Origin: Ectocarpus siliculosus
Lineage: Eukaryota > Sar > Phaeophyceae > Ectocarpales > Ectocarpaceae
Length of the DNA: 64,000 nucleotides
Direction: 5' to 3'
NCBI GenBank assembly: GCA_000310025.1
Contig: FN649740.1
Location: 962,336-1,026,335, forward strand
Below the pieces are notes generated by a model. It ran no database searches. It was given only the letters and a program-made list of their open reading frames with translations, and was not told the origin of the DNA. Positions 10,073 to 23,400 of this stretch are shown here, in pieces. Positions within the stretch are counted from its first letter, which is position 1. The number at the start of each line of letters is the position of its first letter. Position numbers and translations under genes: made by a program.

Positions 10073-12789
10073 GATTTACTGCTGTCCGTTGTAGTTGACG
10101 GTAGAGGAGAGAGGGGAGTGCGAGGTTGAAAGGAAGTGAGGAGAAGAGAGGAAGGAAAACTGTGACAGAGGTGGGGGACTGTGTGGGGGAGAGCGCGCGG
10201 ATGATGGCGGCAAGCTGCTCTCGAATTTGCGAGGGCCATTTGCTGGATTTGCGCGCGGTTTAGCTGGCAAATTTGTCGACAGGAAGATGCGCCGCATTTT
10301 TTTTTTTCTGTCACAGGGAGCGACATAGTCTACCCACGCCATCACGGGACTCTTTACCTCTCGTCCCTCTTGTGAAGTTGCCACTGGCGAACCGCCGGCA
10401 TGGCGACTAAGGTGGGCGCCAGATTCCATGGCTTGTGCCTACTGGAACCCACCCTGCAATTCTGGTGTAGCAGGCCCTCCTCGATTTACTGCTGTACGGC
10501 AGATAGATCTACAGCAGTAGAAGCAAGTTTGGATTTGAGTTTTGACTTGATGAGAGTAACTCCCTACACAGGCACGCATAATCGAGGTGACAACCTCCAC
10601 GACTATTGCATACCAGCAGGGTAATCAAGAGGTTGGCGGTTGATGGCAATACTTCAAGGCAAGAGTGATATCTCTTTCTATCTCTCTGTCTCTCTGTCTC
10701 TCCTTGTGTTGGGGTTTCGACAGCCTGCCCATACGCCAATACGAGGTAACCTGGTAATGCGGTAGTCAGTTGGCACGTTTTGCGCGTTGTTGCGTGAGAT
10801 TTTTTGTTCGTCTTCGTTGTTTGTCTCTCCTTGGGAGTATGTGTGGAGACAAGTAGCCTTCGAGATCTGCAGACTGTATATAGTCTACCTGCTGTGGTCA
10901 GACTCACTGCACCGTGGCCACCACATGGGAGCGTTTCATCTCGGCTCGGGTGTGGGTAACGCAGAGGAGGAGAGACCGTTTCATCGCCCGTTTAGAGCCA
11001 GTTTTTGGGTTGGTCTATGTGTAAGCTTTGGATCTTTGGAACTTTCTGTCCGTAACCTCAAGCAGTCTAGCCTAGACCGCTTGGCAGTCATCGAGTAAAT
11101 GGCTTTAGATCGTGAATTATCATCAGTACAACCGGGTAGTAGTGTAGAGGCAGAGCGAGGGACAATAGCCACCTCCACACAGCAGCAGAGGCCGCAGATA
11201 TGTACATACATACATACCCCGCACGTGCTCCCAACTGATGCGAAACCGTCATTGCTGGATAGATCACACCACATCTTCCCTGGCTCTTCACACGGTGCAG
11301 TGTCGAAACAAAAAGAGAAGAGCAATACCGATCCCCTCCGATAGAAAACTCCAACAACGAAGAAAATGGCTGCAAAACTCAAAAAATATACGTAGACTAA
11401 CCTCCGAATAAACCGTCGCAGTCACGAGAGCTTACGCTTATTTTTTCTGGGTGAAGTTCTGGCGATAACCTGAGATTTTGTTCTGATCGAAGGGTTGGTA
11501 CTTGATCGATTGAGAAGGTCCAATATCAACCCGGAGCCGTCAAATGGCATGTTACTTTGGTCATCACCTCAGGCACTGACTACACACCTCCCTTTGAGGG
11601 GCTACACCCGATGACCGGGGGGGAAAGGGCGGGATGACGGCCGCCCTTCATAATTTTTTTTGGGTAGCACAAATTCGAGGCAGCGTTATCGAGTCGACAA
11701 CCTGACGGACACAGCTACCGTAGTACACATCCTCCTAGAGAAATATGGGAACTTTGGAGAACTTTTTCCGAGGCAAGACTCTCGAAATCTTGACATTCAC
11801 GAGGATTCCTGAGACAGACACGAATATCGTTGCGAGGGCACAAGTGACAATCCACAAGCATATGCCATCACGACGCGTATATAACGCAAAATCAAGCACG
11901 ACTTCTACCCAGGGGATGGTGCGTGGACTGTGGACTGCACCCGCCCCCTCCTAGAATAATCTGTACTGCTTCTGTTCCACACAACTCTTGAGATCACATC
12001 GCCCGCGAAGGTCACCCAAGCACGGTAAAAACAGCAAGTCGTTTCTATCCACGCACGTCACATGTATAGGCACAAATACAGCGGTAGAAGGGGTCAGGTT
12101 CCTCCCTTTCTTACCTTGCATACGTACCTCTGCCCTCAGCATAACTCTCTAATCAAAATCGATTTTTTTTCTTTCTTTGCGACTTTCTCTCTGTCATGTG
12201 CACGCTTTTTCGCGTCACTCTCCTCGATTGAGTCTCTCGGGGCATATAGCCTCTGTCACACACGAGAACGACCCCCCCCCCCCCCCCCATCACTTCCTCC
12301 TACCGTATTGGTCTTCATGCACACTTGCACAGACGTTTGTTCCAACGCTCAAAATCTCAATCATCCTATACCCAACGCATGTGTATATACAACGCGAACG
12401 CTCGAAGGACGAAATCGTGCAGTCGGACAGCACAGAAGAGGTGTCATGATGGCACATACAGACTCAGTCGGACTCGAAGAATTAGCTTCGAACCTCCATA
12501 TCGGCGTTGTATCGCTAGTTCAGAAGTCACATCACCGGAAGAGCCAAGACGCACCCACACACCCAAGCAGTAGAATGTCAAATCGACTAATACCTCAACA
12601 AGAGAGGACAAAAACTTGGGGGAACGCTGATGACAACTCCCGATGGGCATCACTCGGACGGAACACACAACAAGGCGTGCAGTGTTGAGCGAACCAAAAA
12701 GACATCTTCGCCGGTGTGTTGGAATGCGGTGGGATGAAGGACGGACGAACAAAAAAATGACTGAGTGCTCGTCCTTCCCCTCCTTTCTC
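10073..12789. other. Intergenic region upstream of VOC-GyrI copy A
   Basis: Holds the promoter and 5' UTR side of the VOC-GyrI gene (minus strand, reading left from about 10.3 kb) and the 3' flank of the RIF1-like tail fragment. On the minus strand the DNA just upstream of the start codon is pyrimidine-rich. A TC/TG microsatellite lies near 10,668-10,708 and a C run near 12,271-12,288. No convincing exon was found. The region is duplicated at 23,961-26,640. Confidence 0.55.
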
Positions 12790-13101
12790 CCAGCTCTCCA
12801 CCGCTTTCTGCCAGAGTGCGCCGACTTCTTCGAGCTGCTCCGGACTCATTGCTGACCTGGCCGCCTCCACCCTCCTCGCCAGGCTCCGAACGTCTTGCAG
12901 CAACGCGTTCACAGCAAAGGCCGCCACCCCGGCCCCGTTGTTGACCGCTCGGAGGTGCCTGCGCTGACGACGTCATCTCCGACATCTCCGATTCGACCTC
13001 GACGTGGCGGTGCCGTCCCCCCCCACCGCTAGGCATAGCCTTCGCAATCGCCGCCATCGTGGCAACCTCCTTCTCGGCTTCGGCTGCAGCCGCCGCGGTG
13101 T
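12790..13101 (-). pseudogene. Truncated 3' tail of the RIF1-like gene (duplication remnant)
   Basis: Matches the end of the last RIF1-like exon at 26,641-26,954, including 'MAAIAKAMPSGGGGRHRHVE', 'SSAQAPPSGQQRGRGG' and 'LLQDVRSLARRVEAARSAM'. It lacks everything upstream. It is disabled twice more: an extra base near 12,915-12,925 ('agcaaaggccgcc' here, 'agcaacaccacc' in the intact copy) shifts the frame, and the stop TGA has become TGG (12,790-12,792). It abuts the duplication junction at 13,101. Confidence 0.9.
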
Positions 13102-14160
13102 CGCCGGCAGGGGGAAGACTCAACGGTGGGGGTCAAGTGTCTGCGAAACGTCCTCAACCATCCAGGCGACGTCAAGTACCGCACCTTCAAGATATCCAAC
13201 AAGTGAGTGAGGTCTCATCCCCTTCATCATGAGTGATCGTGAGCGTGAGACGGGGAAAGACAATAATCGAGAACAATGTTAGCTGACGTTCGTGCACAAT
13301 CTTTGTCACGCGCTTTTGTCTTCGTCGAGCGTGCGTGTACGTGCCCGCAACTCACTACTGTTGCCCAGTCACCATCCATCACGTTCACACTGAACATAGA
13401 ATATTGCCCTTTGCCTTTAGATTGTTTTCTTCGCACGTTGCAGATAGATTGGTAGCGTCACCACGAAACTGGAAAAAATAGTTGTTGACGTTTGCCCTGT
13501 GTTCTCAACTTCTCTGTGAGATTCTAACAACCATGCTATGCTTTGGGCTCAGCGTCGATTCCTACACCGAGTAGATCAGTTAGTGCTAAAGTCGTGATAC
13601 GTCTCAAGAACGAGGCCCCGATGTTCACACTACCAGGTGAAATTTTTGGAAGTCTTCATCAAGTAAAACGATTAACAAAAAAACATGCTTAAGCTCTTGG
13701 CTGCGTCGAATCAAACGACCTTTGTGATGTTCTGTGGTGGCACTACCGTAACCCTGCTGATCGTTGCGTTCAATGCAGGAGCTTCTACAATTACGTTGAA
13801 TCGAACGACGTTTGTGATGTTCTGTGGCGGCGCTACCACCGTGACCGTACTGATCGTTGCGTTCCATGCAGGAATTCTACCAAATGCGGCATCGCCTTCC
13901 AACACAACCACAAGAAGTGTGCTAAACAGATCGATAATGAAGGGGTCATTGTTCTGAAGCACGCATGCCACATGCATGCATGAATGTAATGCACACGATT
14001 GACGACTAGGAAATTCTACTCGGAGGTCTGGCTGAACAGTGGAATGAGAGGACTTTTTCTCGCTCTCGGCGTCAGGAAGCGGAGCGGAGGAATCGTCGGA
14101 CTGGACCCCCTCGCTCCGAACACGCTCGATTGCGTGGCAGTCGCTCTACAGGCGAGATGA
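13102..14160 (+). pseudogene. 5'-truncated PUB-domain gene (duplication remnant)
   Basis: The first exon keeps only its last about 100 bp ('GVKCLRNVLNHPGDVKYR'), beginning exactly at the duplication junction, with the GTGAGT donor retained. The second exon (14,010-14,160) encodes 'KFYSEVWLNSGMRGLFLALG' and stops at 14,158-14,160. With no upstream exons or promoter it is probably not expressed as a PUB protein, though the remaining frame is intact. Changes from copy A include D to G in the N-P-D-D block and F to V in the G-F motif, consistent with relaxed constraint. Confidence 0.85.
13708..13880. repeat. 90-bp minisatellite, two units, in the truncated PUB gene
   Basis: Counterpart of the array at 1,176-1,446, with the same unit but one fewer copy. 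It is again open on both strands and intronic. Confidence 0.85.
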
Positions 14161-17100
14161 CACTCACTCACACAGAATGTGTGAATAGCGGTGATTTGTT
14201 GTGTCGTCTCAGAGACAATCCCTTTTGTTCCCTTGACAGCACGGAAGAAGTATTAGGTGAGGTCAACACGGCTTCCATTAGAAGGGTGAGACGGCGCCAA
14301 CAAACTCTTTCAATCATCTTGTGGAGTCAAATATTCGACTGCCGCTGCCAACAAACACCAGGAGAAACCTGTATTATTGCTGCCTGTAATCCCGGACAAT
14401 CGGAGACTTATTGTTCTGTCGTGAGTGCCGCACATGCCTGGTTGTTGCACCAGCACAACAGGTCACCTCGAAGAAACAGTACATTTATTGGTGGGGTTTT
14501 GAGACTGCTTGCTCTCCTTGACGATTGTTTAGCTTGCCGGCAGAGTGGATTCATCCATGTATACAAGTAGTTGTGGTCGAAAAGTGGCAATGCTACTTCG
14601 AATACCTTAGTCCAGACTACCGGTACGTGTTAAGATATTTGATCACGCGTTAAAATCTTTCATCATGTCGTCAGCACTACAGTACTTCAATGTATTACGC
14701 GTGAGGCTCTTCTTGTCTCCGTGTACACTTTTGACGACGGGAATTCTCGCACCACCGACCACTACGGCAACAAGCAGATCTTCTTGTCACGGCGGGTGGA
14801 CTACGTAGTCACACACATCTACACAGTCGAGATCTACAGTGTGTAAGCGTACTTTTCTCTACTGAAGTTTGACCAATCATGCAGTGCGCAGCTATGCCGT
14901 CAAGGTTTAACAGCACGAAATGTTCCGACTTGACGGCAACCACAGGGGCTGGAAGCGGCTTAGGGCGCAAGCCTCGCCACAACATGACGATGAACACGAC
15001 AACGACGACGACGACAACGGGATCACTGCCTCCCCTGCAAGTGCTCCAACGGCGCTATCACGGCCTGGACCCCCCCCATCGATCCCCAGGGTTGATGGAT
15101 TCACCCCATGGTCCTCATTCTACAACAAAACTATGATGTGTTGACGTGTATTTGTTTCCCTTTCGACCCAGCCAATAGAAACATGGTCCTGTTATGTAAA
15201 CCAACCCGAGACGAATCGGTGTCAAACCAGTATTTTCGCCAAAGTGGTACATAAGCATCCTTCTTTCGACCCTCCCCCGCCACTCCGCAGGGAAGGTTCA
15301 CCTCAATAGATTGTTGGTGCGACAATGCACTATCCATGCAATCGTGATCAAACAGAAGCTCTGAGTGTGCAGATTAGATGGAAGATTTCAAGCGTGTTCG
15401 CTCTGCCGCCGGCCCTGTGCGTAGCTCCCACGCCTGGCAGGCGGGTCGGACACATTTGCGTGGCTGGCGTAGTGCCTTGATTTGTCTTCGGAGAATGCAC
15501 GAATCGGTAGCTTCGGGCGGCGGAGCGAGGTCCGAAGCGACTGCATCCATTTCGATTTTGCAATGCCTGGATTCATAGAACACAAGTCGTGTTCTTGCAC
15601 GTTGGCGCGAGGGTGCCTAGAAAAAACAAAGAACGAGGTGATAGTGACTTCAAAGACGATGGCGCTCCTTGCCTTGGTGTTGTCTGCGAAGCACGATGAC
15701 CAGTAGACCACTAGTCAACGCTGACTGGTAGTCTAGTGGTCATCGTGCTTCTTAACACGTTGGGTTGTGCGTCTGGCACCGTGGTTGTACGCGCAGTTCT
15801 AGGTGGCGGCAGGTACCCGGACCAGCCTCTGCCTGCACAGAGATGCACAGAGAGAGAGAGCTGTTGTTGCCCGTACGTTTTGTGTTGCGGGCATATCCTG
15901 GTTCAAGGTGCACCTCTGATTGGTTTGAACAAGGTGGAAAGTCATCGTATGAAGTATTTGTATTTCCCGTGCCCACCTCTCAGGTCTCAGCTTGTGGTAC
16001 GACGTGAGGCAAGAGGGAGCTCACGCCAACATTAACGGGTAGGCGTCTTTGGCCATTCTTCGAATTCACCACAGGTGTTGCATCAATCCCCCCTTGTCTA
16101 TGATGGCAAGCGATCTACTGTAGGTAGCTGCCGATTTAAGGAAAATATCATTTCTGTATTATACCATTGTGTCCGTGAGACGTCAAACTCTTGACACACT
16201 TGTCATCCCCCCAGGGCACTTGCCTGATGCTGAAGTGCCCGGATCATCACAACGGGCGCGGTGCAACAAGTAAACAAAGCCAATGACACGTCTCTCGCTC
16301 CCGCGTCAAAGAGCGAAACGTAAACATCCTCGCGACAAGCAAGGTAACACTTGTGCAACAGCCCGCAGGTGTAGAGAACGCAAGTCAAACTAGTACCCCG
16401 GGAGATTTCCTACTTAAAAAACACACCAAATCGACTTTCAACGTAACTTCCGACAGACGATGTGTACCTGACAGTTCTCACAACTTCGGGCCATCAAATG
16501 ACGACAACCAAGCGAAAAGTACCATACACACGAGTCGGCAGCAAGCGATCTAAAATGCACGATGACACCACTGCTTGTACTCGACCTGCCCATGGAACGA
16601 GAGATAGCTTACAACGAATTCGAACAACAAGAGAGTGCACAAAGACAAGGGGAAAAATCATACGAGACAAAAGACACGAGAGGGGGTGGAAGGGGAACTC
16701 AAGCGAGGAACAGTTTAATCCACCGCCCCCCCCCGTTCCTCCGCCACCGCACGCGTGCATCGCATGATGCATGTGTTGCAAACAAGAAGCACGAAATCCA
16801 ACAAGCAATCGACACTTCCTCCAGCGCACCGTTTACGATGGCAGCAACGCCCTACACTCGATGAAACAAGATAGTTCATGCACCCACTACTACTGCTGCA
16901 AGCCAGCGTGCCCATTTTCGCAGACATTGTTGCTTGGGTGCTTCACCTCCTCATCCACATTTCCCCACGAACACGTTCAACGTATTCCAATACTCGTGAC
17001 AACACAATAATTCTCCGAAGAACCAATTGGTAAATCCCGCCCCGCCACGGTCTAAAAGAACAGACAACGGACCGTTCTACACTCACTCCGTCGTACGCTC

Positions 17101-17476
17101 GTACGACTCATCGAACGATCGATACGAAAAAAAACGCGAGAGAGTTCGGGGTCGACAACCAACGAACGACACTAAAACCCTTGCCCTTGCAGAAAAACGC
17201 CGATATATATAGTGGTATGTACTGCTGTTCGCTTAGGAGACCGACAGGAGATGCAGCCTCAATCTCCATCAGGCCTCGCAATGGACTCAGCACGCGCAGT
17301 AGCTCCGTCACTAGGATTCAGACACCCAAGTCTCGTTCTCGGAGTGGTTTGGCGGAGACCTAAGACATACGAGCGAGCGACGACGAACCCCACAAGATCA
17401 AGGCAGACTAGGGAGTTCGCCCATCCGCTCTCGACTTTTACGACATACCACGCTGCCACACCTAACAGGGCGTCTC
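14161..17476. other. Intergenic region between truncated PUB copy and VOC-GyrI copy B
   Basis: Near-identical counterpart of 1,723-5,108 with small indels. One example is a 27-bp stretch 'cgtacactaccactgg...' at 4,001 that is shortened here near 16,442. It contains the palindrome at 15,688-15,751 and a CGA/ACA microsatellite near 15,000. No exon was recognised. Confidence 0.6.
15688..15751. repeat. 64-bp imperfect palindrome (copy of 3,253-3,316)
   Basis: Same inverted tRNA-like arms as at 3,253. One left-arm base now matches the right arm ('gcacgatgacc' instead of 'gcacaatgacc'), so the hairpin is slightly better paired. Confidence 0.75.
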
Positions 17477-20400
17477 TCAAGCCTTGGGGGTGCCCTTGGC
17501 CACGATCGGGATGCAGACCTTGGTCTTGAGCTTCTCGGGCGGGGTGTCCTTCGGGTCGTTCTCGTACAGCTCGAACACGGGCATGCGCGACTCGTAACCC
17601 TTAGCCTCGACCCACTCGAAGGTCGCCTCGTAGCACTTCTTGAGCTCGTCGTACGGCCCCGTGTGCAGCGTCGTCACGCACTTGCAGCCACCGGCGGTCC
17701 TCACGCCGAGGCCGTTGTCGTCTCCGTCGACGTCCTTCATCAGGGCGGAGGCACCGCCGCCGGCCACCGAGGGGCCGCTGGTGAACTTGGTGGTCCCGCC
17801 GGGGGAAGGGTCCCAGGTGTAGAAGGCGGACGCGGGGGGCCCGGCCATGGCGAGCCCGGCAGCGGCGGCTCCCGCGAAGGCGGCGGGGAGCGTCTTCTTG
17901 GTCTCTTCGCTGATGGCGGGGGTGTTCGCGGCACTTGTGGACATCTGCGGGGGGGTACGGGGGGTCAATTATTATTAGGACGGCAAGAATCTGCGAGTGG
18001 AGAAAGAAACACGAGCTAGGGCGGTAGATGAGGACAACAGCAACGACAACGACAACGGAAATGACAACAGGAACATGGGCGTTGGACTCTTTCTCACCGC
18101 TCCGTAACAGTACACAGTAGGCATGTCCTCAACCACCCAGGTGTAGTGCCAGTCGTACTTGGCGCCAATCTCCATGTCCTTGGCCATGTCTTCGTTGGAA
18201 GGAGCAGGCCCCTCCTGTACCTCGCACAAGCCCCACGGTTGGCCGAAGGGGTCTTTGCACCGACCCCACACTGAACGTCGACATCAAAACATGAGACCAA
18301 AACGTGGTATAACAAGGGCGCAACGTCGTTGAGAGCACATGAGGGTAGTGGATTGTTGTCTTGGCTTGAGGTATCTCCGTAGATCTCCCTACGGGCGGAC
18401 GATCGTATCGTGATGTTCACGGCCGTGCGCATGCGTGCATCGCAAGAAGAACACGAGCAGCCACACGCGGTTGAAACCGAGACAAACACAAAGTGGTAGT
18501 ATCTGGAAATATGCAGCACACAGACCGCCGCATTCTAGCAAAGGCGCCACACCGTGCCAGCTACTCCTTCCGCATTGTCAAACCCTCCTTGACGACGGCA
18601 GAGAAAGAGAGCACCAACATCCATGTGCTGTGCAGACAAAACGACGAGCTGTACAGATCAAATCACAACAATAACAATTAATCGAGCAGAGCACCCCTCC
18701 TCCTGATTGGTTCGTCTTTTGCCCGCCCACCTTGTCCCCAGAACTGCATCGACACCTCCTCGAGGACCTCCCCGCCGTTGTCCTTGAAGGACTTGGCCAG
18801 GGGTCCCGCTTCGTCCTTCCTGACCTCGTACGAGACGGTCATCGAGGCTTCCGTCTTGCTCGCGTCCTTGCTACAGTGGTCGCCGAGCATGACGATGCCG
18901 CCGTTGATCTTCATCTCGGCGCACATGATCTGGGTTCGTCGAGGGAAAATATTCCACAGAGATACAAAATAAAAAATAATGCGTGCTTTGAGGCTGGCGG
19001 CCAGCGTCCGATCTTGGACGAGACTGAAGTTGTACATCAGCGAAAGGGGACGACGACCCGGGCGCGCGACTTGTCTCGTTTGCTCGTGAGAATATGCAAG
19101 CCAAACCAAGAGCCCACCAGAGACATCGTTGAGGACAGCAGGCATATACAAGGAAACACCTCCCGCACCGGACTGTTAAAAAGGGGGCTCGAACGACGGT
19201 TTTTCTCCGTAAATACACGTATGGCAATGCTATACACCTAGAGATGCAGTATAGCGTTGGCTGGGATATTATTTATGTTGGTTTTAGCACGGGTTACAGG
19301 TTTGGGATAGGGGAAGGTTTACGAACCCCCCCTCTCGATATTTTAAGAAGGAGGTGGACGCATGGGCCCAGAAAGAAGAAGAGACATCAAAGGCAGACGT
19401 TGGGAACGTAGACCTAGAAAAGGAGTTCACTGAGGACGAGGTTGAGGCGTGTGTGAACAAGCTGCAGTGCCACAAAGCAGCAGGGGCGGATGGGATAGTC
19501 AACGAGTTCATGAAGTTTGGGGGGAAGGGGATGATCCAGCTGATGGTACTGCTGTACAACTGGGTGTGGAAAAACGAGTATGCGCCAAGTAGATGGCGGG
19601 AAGGAGTGGTTGTGAACTTGTTTAAGAAAGGAGACAAGACTGACCCAGGAAACTACAGGGGTATCACACTGTTGAACACAGTAGGAAAAGTGTTTTGTAA
19701 GCTGCTGAACGATAGGATAGTGGGAGTATTGGAGAAGAAACGTAGCATTAGTGAGGGCCAGGCAGGTTTCCGACAAAAGAGGGGGTGCGTAGACCACGCA
19801 TTCACGGTAGGGAGAATCATCCAAGGTAGAAAGAGGGCGGGAAAGCGGACGTACTGCTTCTTCCTGGACGTGAAAAAGGCATACGATACCGTATGGAGAA
19901 ATGGGCTGTGGAAACAATTATCCAAGTACGGGATCAAGGGGAAAATGTGGAGAGTGCTGAAGAAGATGACAGAGTGTACGAAAAGCGCGGTCATGCTAGA
20001 CGGAGAACTTTCTAAATTCTTCGACATTGAGCAAGGGGTCCCACAAGGTTGCACGCTGTCCCCAACATTGTTCCAGGTGTTCATCAACGATCTGTTGGAA
20101 GTCGTAGAGGCAGTCCGGAAGGGAGTAAAAGTAGGGGACACGGAAACTTCGGTGTCAGGAATGCTGTTTGCGGATGATTTTGTTGGTATGTCGGACACCC
20201 CTGAGGGACTGCAACTGCAAATTGACGCGGCGAAGAAGTTTACTGATAAGTGGAGATTGTCTGCCAACGTTACGAAGAGTGCCGTCATGGTATGCAACGA
20301 GGGCAGGGAGGAACCAGTAGAACATAGATGGAAGTGGGGGATCGAGGAGATTGCAGTAGTGGACCAGTACACATACCTCGGAGTAGAGATCGCAAAAGAT

Positions 20401-23400
20401 TGTTCGTGGAATGCACACATGTCCAAGGTAGCGGAAAAGGGCAAAGCACGAGCAGGGAAGCTGCACCCAATACTCGCAAACCGGCACCTTGATACACGCA
20501 TCAAATTGACGGTGTTGAAGAGCGTAATCGTACCGCCGCTAGAGTACGCCGGAGAAGTATGGGAAGGAAATAAGAAGGTAGTGAAAGAACTCGAGGCGGC
20601 GCAGATGAAAGCAGCGAAAATCATCCTAGGATGCTCCAAGCGCACAAGTAATGCAGCAGTCAGGGCAGAATTGGGGATCCAATCCCTACGGTCGGGAAGA
20701 GACGTAAGGAAGCTGACATGGCAGTATCGCATGTGCGGGATGGGAGAGGAGAGGTTGCCGAGAATAGTATGGGAGGCGAAGTGGGCAAACAAAAAGAGGG
20801 GTAGACAACCCACGGAATGGGTCAAGGTTGTAGAGGACGTATGGAAGGGATTGGACATCGACGAAGATGAAACGCTGGAAACGGAGGGTCTACAGGGGTT
20901 CAAGAAGAAGATATCTGTTGCTTGTGCCGACAGAGAAGAACAGAATCTAAGGAAAGAATCCAAGGATAAGGAGGGTCTAGAAGTGTACGGAATGTTGAAA
21001 GAAGGAATAGGGTTCAAGGATTACCTACATGGACCAATGGATGCAGGGACAAAGCTTAAGGTCAAATTCAGGACCGGGGACATAGGCCTTCGCGAACGTC
21101 GACGAAGACATAGGACGGTAGACGACGAAGACGATAAGTTCAAATGCGATTGCGGCTTCGAATGCGAAGACAGTGTTCATGTAGTCGCGGAATGTCCGTG
21201 GTACGAAAACGAGAGGGAAGTGTACATGACTGAGCTGGGAAAAATACAAGTGACGTACAGGGAGATGTTTGAGGCATGGAATAGAGAGGAGAGGACGGTA
21301 GCGGTACTGGGGAGTAGAAAGCGGTTTGAAAAGGCGGGAAGGGACATCGGTAGGATAGACAAACTAGGGAAGACATTTTTGAGCCACCTTTGGCAAAGTA
21401 GGAAGGAACGATTGGCCATCGGTGATCGGTCCTGTGGGAACAATGCTCCGTCCTCTCGAGGACGCGTGGTCAATGGTCTAACCGCTAAGGCATGCAAAAC
21501 ATAAAAGTACGCCCCCCCCCCCCCCCCCCCCCCCCAATATTTCCCATAATACGCCAAATATCCCCCAAAACTAAAACCCCCCCTTCCACCNNNNNNNNNN
21601 NNNNNNNNNNNNNNNNNNNNNNNNNNNNNNNNNNNNNNNNNNNNNNNNNNNNNNNNNNNNNNNNNNNNNNNNNNNNNNNNNNNNNNNNNNTGATCTTGCG
21701 CGCCAGCTCCTTGGGCACGTCCTCGATGGTGTTGGTGGAGTTTGACACCGACCAGATCTGACCGAAAGGGTCCTGGTAAACACCGAACCTTTTGTTGTAT
21801 TTGTATGCATATAGGGGGCAAGGGTGTTACGTTTAAGAGTGTTCCAGGCTTGTGCTCTTGCTGAGTGCGCTACATGTTGTCGTGGGTCTTGCAACCAAGA
21901 AAGTGAAGGGAGGGGGAGCTGTATCGAACGAAGGTCTTGAGAGAGAAGGGATGAACTACTATCGGGGTAAAAGGGACGCCAAAGGATGCGCGTATGCGGG
22001 GCCAGCACTGCGACCGACCGACGTTTTTCAACAATACCACCACTGACGTTTCTCACCTCACGAGGACGGATCAGAAGCATCCACTGAAACCCGTCCGGCA
22101 ATGAAAACAGCATTTATCAAAACAGGGCCTTCTTTCTCTAAAGAGAACAACAGAACCGTGGCACAAAGCCCTTTCTCATCTCTCGAAATTCGTTCAAATC
22201 CAACAACACGGAGCATCAAACAACAGAAACTGCTTTCCCAAAAGAACGCAACCAAATCGTGGCACAAGCGCGACACACTTTCATCTCCCGAAAACAACAA
22301 GAGCACCCAACAACTCACGTGGCGCCCCAGAACTGCTCGGCCATCTTGGTGAGCTCCTTGGCACCGTGCTCCACCAGCTTGGCACCAACGCCGATCGGGT
22401 CGTCGGTGTTGAGGTGCAGGCGGGCGTGAGGGGTGCTGATGGCGCCGGTGTCCATCTTGTTGCCGAGCTCCTCGACGTACAGCGCTACGCCGCCGATGTC
22501 TATGGCGAGGTGCATGATCTTGCCGTCCTCGTCGGGGAAGCGGAAGTACTCCTGACGAAGGACGGGAGGGCGGGTAGGGGGGGGATTGGGAGCGGCGGCG
22601 TGCGGCATAGCGATCATGGAACAACAGGCGCGCGCAGCAATGTTGGTTTAACGATTTGTATCATTTCGAAGCAACCGAAAACGTGCGATGCGGCCTACTC
22701 ACCTGCACTGGGAAACCGCGGTGATTGTGTGTGTACGGTGCAGCTAAATACGAGGTTCTGCTCGGCCGCGAAAGGGCATCGCCACCGCCATCTGTCAGGC
22801 GCCAAATCTATACCGCAGGCCGACTCGATTATTTGTGATTTTCATCGACTGAGATGGCAACTGCCTGTCGATGCAGCAAGTCGGTTGATGTTCTTCGCAT
22901 CGGGGAACCAATTTGTTGGCACACGCCAGCCAAAAAGGGGGCGAATAGACAACTTGACCGTCCACTGACAATTGTGAGCCCAAAGCCCGCGAAAACGTAC
23001 CAAGTGTTTGTGTACGGACGAGCTTTGCAAACCTACCTTGGCTTTGGTGGTTTTTCCCATGAAGTCGACAAACTTGTCCGCGCTCTCGACCATGACATTC
23101 ACGATGATGCCCCTGCGAGTCGGAGGGTGCTGCAAAAGGTTTTCGTGAGGGGGAGAGAGAGCGAGAGAGACAGACGTACAGACAAGGGATGACGGCGCGG
23201 GAGGATGTTGTCATTTTCGCGAAGCAATCCAAATTATCGAATGTCTTGGACAGTAGTAGTCTGTGAAGGGCAGCCGGAGAAACGACACCCAGGGGAGGGA
23301 TGAAGAAAAGGAGCGGTCATAAGCTACAGTATGAACCGCCGTGGGAGTATGCTCACGAAGGGGCATGACCGACGAGAGGCGAGGACCGTAGTTGTGTTCA

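Larger units (their letters stand above)
577..13101. repeat. Tandem segmental duplication, unit 1 (12.5 kb)
   Basis: The sequence from 577 ('cgccggcagggggaag') to 13,101 is repeated in direct orientation from 13,102 to 26,954 with high similarity across exons, introns and intergenic DNA. Corresponding landmarks are PUB exon 2 (1,572 and 14,010), the (CGA)n tract (2,575 and 15,002), the palindrome (3,253 and 15,688), the VOC-GyrI stop (5,109 and 17,477) and its start codon (10,072 and 23,960). The left edge cuts a PUB exon and the right edge cuts the last RIF1-like exon. Only unit 1 has a roughly 570-bp insertion at 5,968-6,540. Confidence 0.95.

Noticed and set aside
10668-10710. CRISPR-like short repeats
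   Set aside because: A plain TC/TG microsatellite with no spacers, in a eukaryotic intergenic region.
19653-21017. A 454-codon minus-strand open frame opposite the reverse transcriptase
   Set aside because: It is the shadow of the RT gene on the other strand; the RT motifs identify the plus frame as real.
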